Part shown: one piece after another, positions 54,123-64,000 of the stretch
Position numbering within the stretch: the first letter of the stretch is position 1
Layout of the letters: every line of letters starts with the position of its first letter
Assembly (NCBI GenBank): GCA_964016875.1
Contig: OZ024726.1
Coordinates: 50,952,825 to 51,016,824 of the forward strand
Direction: 5' to 3'
DNA length: 64,000 nt
Source of the DNA: Fallopia convolvulus
Lineage: Eukaryota; Streptophyta; Magnoliopsida; Caryophyllales; Polygonaceae
Made by a program: the position numbers and the translations under genes
The notes under the pieces: generated by a model
The model's input: the letters and a program-made list of their open reading frames with translations, nothing else
Database searches by the model: none
What the model was told of the DNA's origin: nothing

Positions 54123-54786
54123 TGTTGGATGATAAAAATAAGTGTCCCACATCGAGAATCTATAGCAAAAACCACTAGCATATAAAGAAGGAAGAAACCC
54201 AACCTAATGGCTTAAACTTTTGGGTAAAAGGGTGGTTCCCGACTTTATATGCTAAGTGGTTAAATTTCCCGACACGTCTCCCGTTTCTTTCGGTCCCCGG
54301 AATCTAATATGGTATCAGAGCAAGTTCGGTCCAGGTCCGATTTTCCTAGTAAAAAAAACGGATATATAGCTAAAAGTTCTTTCGGTCCCCGGAATCTAAT
54401 ATGGTATCAGAGCAAGTTCGGTCCGGGTCCGATTTTCCTAGTAAAAAAAACGGATATATAGATAAAAGAGAATGAGATGCTAAATCCGTCAAAAACAAAA
54501 AAGTGGGCTAGCTATAAAGAGATTGAGACACTAGATCCGTTAGAAAAAAATGTTCAAGCGCTAACTAGGTCAGGCTAATTATTACCACTTGAGGGGGCGT
54601 GTTGGATGATAAAAATAAGTGTCCCACATTGAGAATCTATAGCAAAAACCACTAGCATATAAAGAAGGAGGCTAGGAAACCCAATGGCTTAAGCTTTTGG
54701 TTAAAAGGGTGGATCCCGACTTTATATGCTAAGTGGTTAAATTTTCCGACACGTCACCCTTTTCTTTCCATCCTGGGAATCTAACA
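54123..54786 (+). mobile_element. TRIM element with a duplicated primer site
   Basis: Two 187-bp LTRs (54123-54309 and 54600-54786) start TGTTGGATGA; the right one ends CTAACA and the left CTAATA. TGGTATCAGAGC, the iMet primer site, follows the left LTR at 54310. A 92-bp tandem duplication starting near 54285 and 54377 repeats the LTR end and PBS, so a second PBS lies at 54402. The PPT CACTTGAGGGGGCG touches the right LTR. The whole is 664 bp and noncoding, as in terminal-repeat miniatures. Flanks are A-rich so the target duplication is unclear. Confidence 0.88.
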
Positions 54787-56635
54787 AAAACACGGAATAA
54801 CTAACCTACTAGAGTGCTAATGATTCATGAACAAACCTTGCTTTCCTAATGATTCTGCCTGAATAGACGTTCTTGCCTAATCGGTAATGATTTATCAAAG
54901 TTAATGGTGTTAGTGTAGAGGAAAACGTAGTATGTGGGAAATGAAAAGCCATTGTTAGAGTTTGTGGGTGCAGTACAACACTGAAGAATGAGAATATGTC
55001 CGGTAATAATGCATTAAGTAAGTAATCGAAACAAGATATATTAAAGATGTAAGAAAAGCTTAATATTGTCTAAACTCTAAAACACAGCTTTGCTTAATAT
55101 TATACATTTGGCATTATATAGTTGCTCTCCTAAGAGTGATGCTCTACTAGGATATATTTTCTAGTACTTGAAGATTCAGAGAAACTTACGTCTCTTCCCA
55201 TTTCTCCTTGTTCAATTGATGAAAATTAACTCGATCCGTGGATGTTCTTAATATAAATGCTCTCTTTGCACAACTATGAGATTGATTTGATTTGTCTCTC
55301 AACCACTTTAAATTGCTCCATCACCACTTTTCAATCTTTTGAGGTAGATTTATGGTTCATAATCTTTTTTTTTCCGATCATGATTACTCAGTTGTTTATG
55401 GTATGTGGTTATAGCCTATTCATTTATTACAACTCTGTTTTACAGTACTTATTTTACAAATCTATGGAGAATAATAAGCCACAAAATGAGTTCATTCAAG
55501 AGTGTTTATTTCAAGTAATCTGGATTTGTGTAGAATATGTTTTATCCTTATATTGTCACCGGTTTATTCAAGATATATCCCTATTCTATATTCCATGTAC
55601 ACGTATAAATGTAAAATGATCCTTTTATTTTTGAATTTTCTAGCTTAACCATGTTTCTAGTTTCAATTTTTTAAATCAAAATCACACCTCTTTATTCGTT
55701 TTACAAATTCTTGTACTATGTACCTACATAAGCACATGATTATTGGATACTTTGTTTGGCTTTTGTGCTTGATCAATGGATTTGTGTTTTGTTTTTTTTG
55801 TCTATTCTCTATGTATAAAAGGATCATTTTTTTGGTTTACATCTTCTTGTTCACCATAATTTCAATTTTAATTTCAACTAATAAGAATAATGCCAGATTG
55901 ATCCACAAACTAATGACATGAAAAAAAAAAAAACTTGATGATTTTTATAGTGAATTATTTATCCTTTATCATAACAATTTACATAACGTGTAGTCATTTT
56001 TCCTTTTACATTCGTCTGCATAGTGTCAACTCTTCCATCTGAATTTAGATTCTATGCTAAAGTATGTCTTTTGTTTTGTGAAGAGACTTGCAGAATAACA
56101 ACTTGGAAGCTTGGAAGGAACTGTTCCAGAAAACTTTGTCATATAGGCAAAACCAAAGTAATTTTTTGCTTTTTATGATAATTATGAGTGTTTGTTTTCT
56201 ATGTATATAGAACAATAAGCTCTTGATCGATCATGTTGTGGTTTGTGTATATTTTTAAATTTGGTGTATTTTTATACATATAAGAATAAAATGCAGTATT
56301 TATTTGTTAAAACGAATGCTATATTTTTTTCACCAAAAAACTCTAATATCCCAACCTTGGGATATTAGAGTAGTTTTTTTATAAGAGAAAACAACTCTAA
56401 TATCCTTGATGTGTTTGCATATATCAGGGATATTAGGTCGGTTCTTTCATTGGAGGAAATAGGTCTAATATTCCTAATATTCATGGTGTGTTTTTTCATA
56501 TCAAGGATATTTGATTCTCGGTCCTAGTAAACAACGAGCCAACTGAGAAAATTTTCCCTAAACGGGGCCTAAGTGCTTGCAAGGCAACTTGACACAAGTA
56601 GCCACGATGTAAAAAGCTGAATTGGAATTCAAATG
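54787..56635. other. AT-rich intergenic spacer
   Basis: Open frames at 55257-55619 and 55718-55921 are hydrophobic and AT-driven, with no recognised family. A perfect hairpin (14-bp arms, 2-base loop) lies at 56341-56370, followed by related CTCTAATATCC/GGATATTAG words to 56520, possibly a worn MITE. Confidence 0.5.
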
Positions 56636-56794
56636 TCAAGAAGCGGGACGAAAATCTCTTTCCTTGCGTTTGCAGATGACATTATCATTTATGCAAAAGC
56701 AAACAACCATGTTTGCACCAGGATTAAATGTATCATTGATGACTATTGTCAAATCTCCGGACAAAAAGTTAATTTTCAGAAATCCGCATTTTAG
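56636..56794 (+). pseudogene. LINE reverse transcriptase scrap
   Basis: A 53-residue stretch reads KISFLAFADDIIIYAKANN and ends QKVNFQKSAF before TAG. FADD is the reverse transcriptase active site and ISGQKVNFQKS the following block of plant L1 LINEs. It is a short fragment with no flanking domains. Confidence 0.85.
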
Positions 56795-57887
56795 GTAACA
56801 AAGAATACATGTAATAATACCAAAAATAATACAAATTCTACACTCTATAAGATCACGTACATTTCAAATTCTACGTTTTAATCTTTTTTTTGTCCAACTT
56901 AAGCAACCAAATTTAAAACAATACTTCATTTGCTAAATTAAAATGCAAATAAATAATTTTTGATAACTACATATATGATAAAATAGTTTATATATTCGAT
57001 GTTATATTTTTAATAAATAGTAAATTAAGTGTTATAATAAAATTCAATTACATCCAAATAACCATACTTAATCATAATTAATATTACACATATACTCTAT
57101 ATTCTAATTCTAGTTATTCCATGTATATATATATATTTCAAATTTCAACAAATGTAGGAAAATAAAATCACACTGCCCAACCATTGGGTAATTAAGTCTT
57201 CTAAGTTTATAAAGATTGTATTAATTTAACGTTTATCCCTTTAGATAAATGACTAATAATCAACTAAACATCCTTAACTCTTGTTCCTCGTACCCAAAAT
57301 CACCCGTCATACAGAAATCACATATGCACAATGCACCTAATCATTTATTACCCTCAGCTTTTGCTAATTTTAACATTTCATTCTGTTTAAATTTAAATAT
57401 TATTGTTACACTAAAATGGGTCTCCATGTAATGATAATAAAATATTGATAACAATAATTAGGTCGACTTTATAGTTGACTCATTTTAACGTGTTAATTTA
57501 GGTTTTAAGAACCTCATACACAAAGATATTTTAAGGTCGTTGACTCGTACACAATAATTTTGCTAACGACTTTAATGAGTGAGCCGTTGTGGGCGTCTTT
57601 ACCGCACGCCTCTAATGATCGTTCGAATTGCGTTTTCTAAAATGGATTTTTATCCTTGTTGCGTTGGTCCAAAAATCACTCGGTCTAACAATGACCCCAA
57701 CAAGCACAAAGATGTTTTAAGGCCACTCATGCACTGCTTGTTATTGTAAAACCGCTTAATTTCATTACTTATAAATAAAATTACTTGTGTGTTCGACATA
57801 AACTTTCTTCATAAAAAATACAGTTCATAGTTTACCCTAAAGTTATATCCCTAGGTTTCAAATATTTGCGGTTAATCAAAAGTCCAA
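56795..57887. other. AT-rich intergenic spacer
   Basis: No gene recognised. (TA)n at about 57124-57134. Confidence 0.55.
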
Positions 57888-58196
57888 GGGTGTGTTTGGA
57901 TTATAAGTGTTTATGCATTATAATGCATAATGCTTAATATAATATAATTTTTTAATTTAAATTTTTGAAACTTGTTTGGATTGTATTGAAATTTTAAAAT
58001 TTGAAAAAAAAAATTCGAATCAAGTATTGTACTTGATTGACTTTAATTGTACTTGATTGTAAATATGAAAAAGTTAACATGACATATTATTGTTTATTTT
58101 AATAAAAAAAACGTGTTTTAAAAATTCTACCAAACACACCATTATATAAAATAAAATATAATGCATAAACTTATTATGATGCATGTATCTAAACAG
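57888..58196. mobile_element. Probable MITE
   Basis: GGGTGTGTTTGGAT at 57888 and, reverse-complemented, GGGTCTGTTTAGAT at the right end form imperfect terminal repeats. Subterminal TTTATGCATTATAATGCATAA words recur inverted near 58165. A second inverted CCAAACACACC lies inside at 58131, hinting at nesting. The target duplication is not resolved because a hAT MITE sits on its right edge. Confidence 0.5.
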
Positions 58197-58204
58197 ACCC
58201 CAAC

Positions 58205-58572
58205 CAGGGGCGGAGGCATGTTATGTCCAGTTGGGGCTGCCATTGGGAATTTCAATTTTTTTTTTATAAATATAGTAAAAAAACTAAGTTATTTGATAAA
58301 AACTAGTTTATTTGGTCCGGAAAAAGCAGATTTATTACATATATATAATATTGAAATGGTTTTTTATACATAAAAATACAAAATTTTATAAAAAAATACA
58401 AAATTTTCTATATAATTTTTTTATATACAGAAAAATACAATTTTTTTTTCTATATTTTATTTTTAAAAATACAAAAAAAAAATTCATGACTTCGCCAGGT
58501 ATATTTCTGTAGCCAAAAAATTACCTAAAGGAATTTAGCCCCCATTGACACAAATTCCTGACTACGCCACTG
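58205..58572. mobile_element. hAT-type MITE
   Basis: The 368-bp element starts CAGGGGCGGAGGCATG and ends CCTGACTACGCCACTG, imperfect terminal inverted repeats of the common hAT style. ACCCCAAC at 58197-58204 and 58573-58580 is the 8-bp target duplication expected for hAT. The interior is AT-rich and noncoding. Confidence 0.9.
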
Positions 58573-58580
58573 ACCCCAAC

Positions 58581-59289
58581 TACCCCAAATAACACATTTG
58601 TAGGATAGCAGCCCTATAACTTTCTTCTGTAGTGTCTTTCTTCAGAAAAACTAAGAAAATTAATTAAGTAGTGCTGCTTAATTTGGTAGTGGCTGCTTTT
58701 ATTAGTTGTATAGAGTTGTGGAGTAGTTGGCCAACCCACTTGAAATCCGATGGCTCTCACTTTTCTCCGCATCCTCCAACCTTGCACGTTCCTTACCAGT
58801 TACCACCAGACTTGACCAATCTTTCCCATGTGGTTGTTCATCATTATTTTGCCTACTTTATTCCTAATGACTCACAAGATAAGTTATCTTAATTGATCCG
58901 TAAATAATAATTACACAAAACAAAATGGATAAGAATTATGTGAATGTACCTACATAGTTGAATTGTTATGTATAAATTTATCATCCGTATTCACAAATTT
59001 TTATATACGTGTTAATTAATATAAATTGGACTGTCTTTTAGTCTTTTTTATTTATACCATTTTCTAAAATATTTTCAACTATTCGTATTGGCTTCTCTTT
59101 TAATCATTCAAGCAAAATTTGAATGATTAAATTTTAAGACTATAATAGCCTAAAATATTTTTTTCTTTAGGCCATTACAACTATAATAGCCTAAATGTCT
59201 CCTATCAGTTGTAATGGCCTTAGTAATTCTTATCGGATAATAGAATATTTAAGTTTATGATTGATTTTGTTTTACATTTATAAAATCTC
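58581..59289. other. Intergenic spacer
   Basis: AT-rich. GACTATAATAGCCTAAA recurs near 59139 and 59182, with GGCCATTACAACT/AGTTGTAATGGCC inverted around it, perhaps a worn MITE. No gene recognised. Confidence 0.5.
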
Positions 59290-59598
59290 TGATCCAGTTG
59301 AACAGAGATTCCAACAATCACACAAGACAACAAATTGAGAAGGTTTTGATCTAGCTTGATCAACAACCTCAGAAGCTCACAATCGCACAGTAAGAGCGGG
59401 AAACAACATTTGGGAATTTTCTGGTGTTATTACTTGGTACCAACTAGCTGGCCCGAACAGAGTATATATACAAGTATTGCTAGACTAAAACCAAGGGTGG
59501 ATAAAGCGCCACGGCGGTGACTTAATACAACTAAGCTATGCTAAGCTACAACTAAACTAGATGCGCGACATAAGTGACATAATGTACATGTGTCTACA
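59290..59598 (-). repeat. 3' LTR of the right-edge copia element
   Basis: The minus strand starts TGTAGACACATG at 59598, just after the PPT CCAGCTTGAGGGGGGC (59614-59599). The other end is near 59290 (CTGGATCA). A TATA-like TTGTATATATACTC lies at about 59474-59460. The partner LTR is outside the window, so the left boundary is approximate. Confidence 0.7.
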
Positions 59599-59605
59599 GC
59601 CCCCC

Positions 59606-60118
59606 TCAAGCTGGACATGAATAATCAAGTCCAAGCTTGGAAGAAAGAAAATGATGTTGTTGAGTGCCAAGGGGCTTTGTGAAAATATCAGCTAACTGCA
59701 GACTTGAACGCACATGTACCGTACTAAGAAACCCCTCTTGCACCATGTCACGAACAAAGTGACAATCAATCCGAAGATGCTTTGTTCGTTCGTGAAAAAC
59801 GGGGTTAGCAGCCAGATGTTGCGCAGCTTTGTTGTCACAATGGAGTGGAATGGGTAAAGGAATACGAACACCAAAATCCTGAAGTAAACCTTCCATCCAA
59901 ACCAACTCACTAGAAGTGTGAGACATGCTTCGATACTCACTTTCAGCTGTGGATTTAGATACGGTTTTCTGCTTCTTTGATTTCCAAGAAACCAATGAAC
60001 TACCCAAGAACACACAATATCCTGTGATAGAACGACAGGTGAAAGCACAGCTTCCCCAATCTGCATCACAATATGCAGCTAAGATAATGCAGAAGTTCGA
60101 GGATAAAATAGGGTACAA
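59606..60118 (-). pseudogene. Copia RNase H (right-edge element)
   Basis: The RNase H reads AAYCDADWGSCAFTCRSITG, SKSTAESEYRSMSHTSSEL, LHCDNKAAQHLAANPVFHERTKHL and HVRSSLQLADIFTKPLG, with D, E, D present. It is one base out of frame with the reverse transcriptase (a one-base deletion near 60078). It ends shortly before the PPT. Confidence 0.9.
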
Positions 60119-61032
60119 TCAACAGACCCTTTCAAATATCGAAGCAGAAATAAGGCAGCTTGCAAATGTGGTTGGCGAGGCGTAGCAATAAACTGACTTA
60201 GCTGTTGCACAGTGAAGGAAATATCAGGTCTGGATAATTGCAGATACAGAAGCTTGCCCACCAACCTTCTGTAGATTTCTGGTTTAGCTAAAAGTTCACC
60301 ACTGTTTGGTTGAAGCTGCAAATTACGCTGCATTGGGAAAGAAGCTGGTTTGCAATCTAACATACCAGCATCTTTGAGAAGATCCAACACATACTTGCGT
60401 TGATTCAATCTAATACCAGCCTCTGATCTTGCTATTTCCAAGCCCAAAAAATACCGAGCAAGCCCTAAATCTTTTATAGTAAAAGCTTTGTCCAAGGAAG
60501 ATTTAGTGAAAGCTATGAATTGAGAATCATTACCAGAAAGGAGCATATCATCAACATAAACTAAGGCAACAGTAAAAGATTGATCTGCAGACCTGACAAA
60601 TAAGGAGTAATCCTGTCGTGATTGAGTGAAACCAAGTTGCAAAAGGTGTTTGGTCAGCTCAATGTTCCATTGCCTGCTAGCTTGTTTAAGCCCATATAAT
60701 GATCTCCTTAATCGACATACTTGACCTGGTTGTGCCTTGTCATAACCCAAAGGAGGAATCATATAAACTTCTTCATCTAAGAATCCATGTAAAAAGGCAT
60801 TATTTATGTCAAGCTGATATAAAGGCCAACCATGAATAGAGGCCAAAGCAAGTAAAACTCTAACAATAGTAAACTTAGCTACTGGTGAGAATGTGTGCTT
60901 ATAATCATGGTCTTTGACCTGATTAAAACCTTGAGCCACTAATCTAGCCTTAAGCCTTTCTACTTCTCCATTTGGCCGAAACTTAACCTTATAAACCCAT
61001 TTAGAACCAATAGCCTTTTTTCCTTGAGGCAA
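60079..61032 (-). pseudogene. Copia reverse transcriptase (right-edge element)
   Basis: The reverse transcriptase blocks are all there: IGSKWVYKVKFRPNGEVERL, TFSPVAKFTIVRVLLALA, YQLDINNAFLHGFLDEEVY, LYGLKQASRQWNIEL, YVDDMLLSGND and LGLEIARSEAGI. It is in frame with the upstream part but separated by a TGA at 61047-61045 where a Trp codon is usual, and ends at the frame change to RNase H. Confidence 0.9.
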
Positions 61033-61044
61033 AACTGTAAGTTC

Positions 61045-64000
61045 TCAGGTTTGATTCTGCTCAAGAGCCTTTAACTCCTTGTTCATTGCCTCAACCCATC
61101 CTTCATGATGCCTAGCTTTCTCATATGATGTAGGTTCCTCAATTTTCAAAACATTGAACAAGGAATGTATATAATTTTCTGAATAGCTCTTGAGATCAGT
61201 AAGAGAAAACATATGGAACACTTGAGACATTGAATCTGATGGTGGAGGCATTACCTTAGTAGGAAGATAGTTGCACACAAAATCATTAAACTTTCCTGGT
61301 ATTTTGGGCATTCTGTCTGACCTTCTAAGAGAAACTGTAGGAACTAAATCAAGACCAGGACTTGGTGCATGAATAGACGCAGGATCTGCAGAAACTGGTG
61401 AAGAAGCAACCAATTCTGGAACTGATGTAGACTGAACAAAATCATGCACAAGAGGACTCTCTGAATCCTTCCTAGTCTCTGAATTCTCTTCTAAATGAGG
61501 AATAACACCAGTGGGAACTGACTGATGAGAAATAGGATTATGATTTGAAAATAAAGGTTGCACTCCTTCATCATCAATGCTAACAAGTGGCAATTGCCAT
61601 GTATTCTGATCTAAATGATGACTGTTGCAACCAGTATTAACTTTGAAAGGGAAATAATCTTCTTGAAAAAGAACATGTCTAGCAACATGAACTCGATTAC
61701 TAGACAAATCAAGAACTTTGTAAGCCTTTTGCCCTGGTGGATAACCTAAAAATACACACCTACGAGCCGTAGGATCAAATTTGGACCTATTTATCTTAGG
61801 CTCCAAGACATAACATAAACAACCCACTACTCTCAATTCATCATAAGCTGGTTGTTTATGATGCAAGATTTCAAAAGGAGATTTCCACCCAAGAACTGAA
61901 GAAGGCATCAAATTTATCAAATAAGTAGCAGACAATATGCAATCACCCCAAAACCTAAGAGGCAAACCTGCATGTAATCGAATGGCTCGAGCTGTCTCAA
62001 CCAGATGCTTGTGCTTGCGTTCGACCCTGCCATTCTGTTGTGGCACCCTTGGAGCGGATCGTTGATGTATTATCCCTTTCTTAAGCAACAAATCTCTCAA
62101 CTTCTTCTGAGTAAATTCAGTGCCATTATCGGTTCTGAAAGCCTGAATTCGAGTTTGAAACTGTGTAAACACATATTCTACAAACTGGACTATCTTTTCA
62201 AAGACCTGTTCCTTGTTATTGAGTAAGAAAACCCACGTTGCTCTAGAACAATCATCCACAATTGTGAGAAAATACTTTGCTCCACAATATGTAGGTACCT
62301 TAAAAGGTCCCCAAACATCCATATGTACTAACTCAAACAATCTTGTTGACTGAGAAGTACTAGAAACAAAAGGTAGTTTGTGATGCTTAGCAAGCACACA
62401 TATATCACAATCATAAGTACTCAGCTGAGTACAACTACTACCAGGTAAGTGCTTAAGCTTGGACAAAGACATGTGTCCTAGCCTAGCATGTAACAAATCT
62501 GTAGAAAGTTTCTTAGAAGAAATTGTATTTGTAACATGTGAAACAGACTTATCATGATACAAATCAATTCTTTTATTTCTATAGTCTGCTGCCTTGCAAA
62601 CTCTGTCATCTCTCCCTTCAACAACCTTGAAAAGACCGCCTTCCTTTTTTCCAGTGAGAAGGACTCTATCAGTTATAGGGTCCTGTAACATACAGCCACC
62701 CATGTCAAACATAAACACCAATCTCTCATTCTTAAGCAACTGTGAAACTGATATCAAGTTATGCTTGAACATTGGCATGTATAAAACATTATTCAAAATC
62801 AGATCGCTGGATATCTGCACAGTACCACATTTTTCAACTAACTGTATAGTCCCATCGGGTAGCCCTATTTTGATTGGCCTAGTTAGAGATCTCATGTCAC
62901 AAAAAATATCACCATTGTATGCCACATGATCTGTAGCACCTGAGTCGATTATCCAGGTAACATGTTTCTCATTATTTTGCATATTTAAACAATACGAGTG
63001 TGGTATTATACCTGCAAAGCCAATGGTGTTCACATAACCACTGCTAGTTCCTTCATCAATTGGCATCTTTCCTTTCATCATCTTCATGACTCTATTAACC
63101 ACAGCATTGACCAAAGCATCAGTTTCTGCCTGATTTTCATCATTCTCACCCTCATCCATAGGAGTATCATACTTTCCTTCTTCATTACCCTGCACAGCAG
63201 CCATAACCTTTCCAGTACCTTGAATCTTGGGTCCCTTCCACCAGTCCGGATACCCAATCAGTTTAAAACAGTTCTCTCTAACATGACCAACTTCCTGACA
63301 ATAGCCACACCTTCTCTCGTTTTTGCCTTTCTTCCCTTCTTTGCTAGATGCTGAATTCCCTTGCTTGTTTCCATAAGCATTGTTGTATCCCAAGTTCTTG
63401 TTATAACCAGACCCATTCTGCTTATTAACTGCTAAAACATCATGATCAGAACTTGCAATTCCTGTAATCTCTTTCTGTCTCTCTATCGTAGTAACAGTCT
63501 GATACACCTTGTTCAGATTCGGCAAAGGATCCTGAGAAAGGACATGAGTGCGCACATTTTCATATGCATCTGACAAGCCCATCAAAAACTGCATTGTCTT
63601 CAAAATATTTTCCTTATCCACCATTCTCTTCATCAAATTGCAATTACATTGTGTAATTGCACCACAAGTACAGATTGGAACTCCCTCTATGGCTTGTAAT
63701 TCATCCCATATCTTCTTTAACTTGCTATAATACGCTCCAACACTCAAGTTTTCTTGCTTCGTGTTGCTTAATTCCTTTTGCAACTTAAAAATCAACGGAG
63801 CATTTGACTCAGAGAATCTTTCAACCAGATTATCCCATAGCTCTTTAGCAGATCTCACATAGAGAAAATCTTCACCAACTTCACCTACCATTGAATTGAT
63901 GATCCAGCTCATCACCATACAGTCACATCGCTCCCAGCGATCATACTCAGCAGAATCACGATCAGGCCTTATACAAGCCCCATTTATAAATCCTAGTTTC
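61045..64000 (-). pseudogene. Copia gag, protease and integrase (right-edge element, incomplete)
   Basis: The frame is open to the right edge; the listed ATG at 63918 is internal. Gag shows SMVGEVGEDFLYVRSAKELWD, LYSKLKKIWDEL-like blocks and a CCHC knuckle (CGYCQEVGHVRENC) followed by LIGYPDWWKG. The protease is WIIDSGATDHVAYN. The integrase has HARLGHMSLSKLKHL with CDICVLAKH, then HMDVWGPF, RTDNGTEF and PQQNGRVERKHKH, so D, D, E are intact. GYPPGQKAYKVLD and a Ser/Pro-rich linker follow. This is the longest unbroken polyprotein in the window (about 985 codons). The gag start, PBS and 5' LTR lie beyond 64000. Its copia lineage was not determined. Confidence 0.9.

Noticed and set aside
55257..55921. 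Hydrophobic frames that might be membrane proteins
   Set aside because: The region is very AT-rich, which gives Phe/Ile/Leu/Tyr runs by chance; no family resemblance or gene context.

Overview
The window is nuclear DNA of a flowering plant, almost certainly a eudicot. It is dominated by nested, decayed LTR retrotransposons (Tat/Ogre-type and Athila-type Ty3/gypsy, a Sirevirus and two other Ty1/copia elements), L1-type LINEs with a C-terminal RNase H, MITEs and AT-rich spacer. The only host-type genes are a small family coding for a P-loop kinase-like domain followed by DC1 (C1-like) zinc fingers. The species cannot be told from the sequence. There is no sign of bacterial or organellar DNA.

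Layout. 1-21777: a plus-strand Tat-lineage Ty3/gypsy element: RNase H plus extra aRNase H (1-990), integrase (14256-15174), a 46-bp tandem array (15250-16768), a spliced antisense extra gene (19741-16916) and a 3' LTR (about 20659-21777). An Athila-type element on the minus strand (989-14255) is inserted in its pol, and that Athila carries a solo LTR of a related family in its own integrase (6578-7931, 5-bp duplication GACAC). 21775-23180: LINE and copia scraps. 24361-25361 and 36217-36735: the two halves of a minus-strand kinase-DC1 pseudogene, split by a complete Sirevirus (25367-36211, two 1043-bp LTRs, 5-bp duplication CCTCC). 36686-38337: a near-perfect inverted repeat with 818-bp arms that starts inside that pseudogene. 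38620-40590: a truncated minus-strand LINE. 40683-40905: a second kinase pseudogene scrap. 42701-44189: the best preserved kinase-DC1 gene, itself broken by a frame change at a trinucleotide repeat. 44515-44996: a foldback MITE. 45274-54018: a near full-length LINE with a 13-bp target duplication, its RNase H split by a 2885-bp solo LTR. 54123-54786: a TRIM. 57888-58572: MITEs. 59290-64000: a minus-strand copia element that runs off the right edge.

Most notable points: (1) the Athila element and both of its related LTR types carry at least 15 exact copies of a palindrome core TCGTTAACGA, usually as pairs exactly 21 bp apart, in LTRs, untranslated regions and coding linkers, and read in different frames; (2) the Sirevirus shows a similar element-wide excess of GGGAACT/AGTTCCC; (3) the kinase-DC1 fusion family; (4) the large inverted repeat beside it; (5) the spliced antisense gene in the Tat element. 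No gene in the window looks fully intact, so the genes do not form a working pathway here; the window records successive insertions and decay. All counts, LTR comparisons and splice sites were read by eye.
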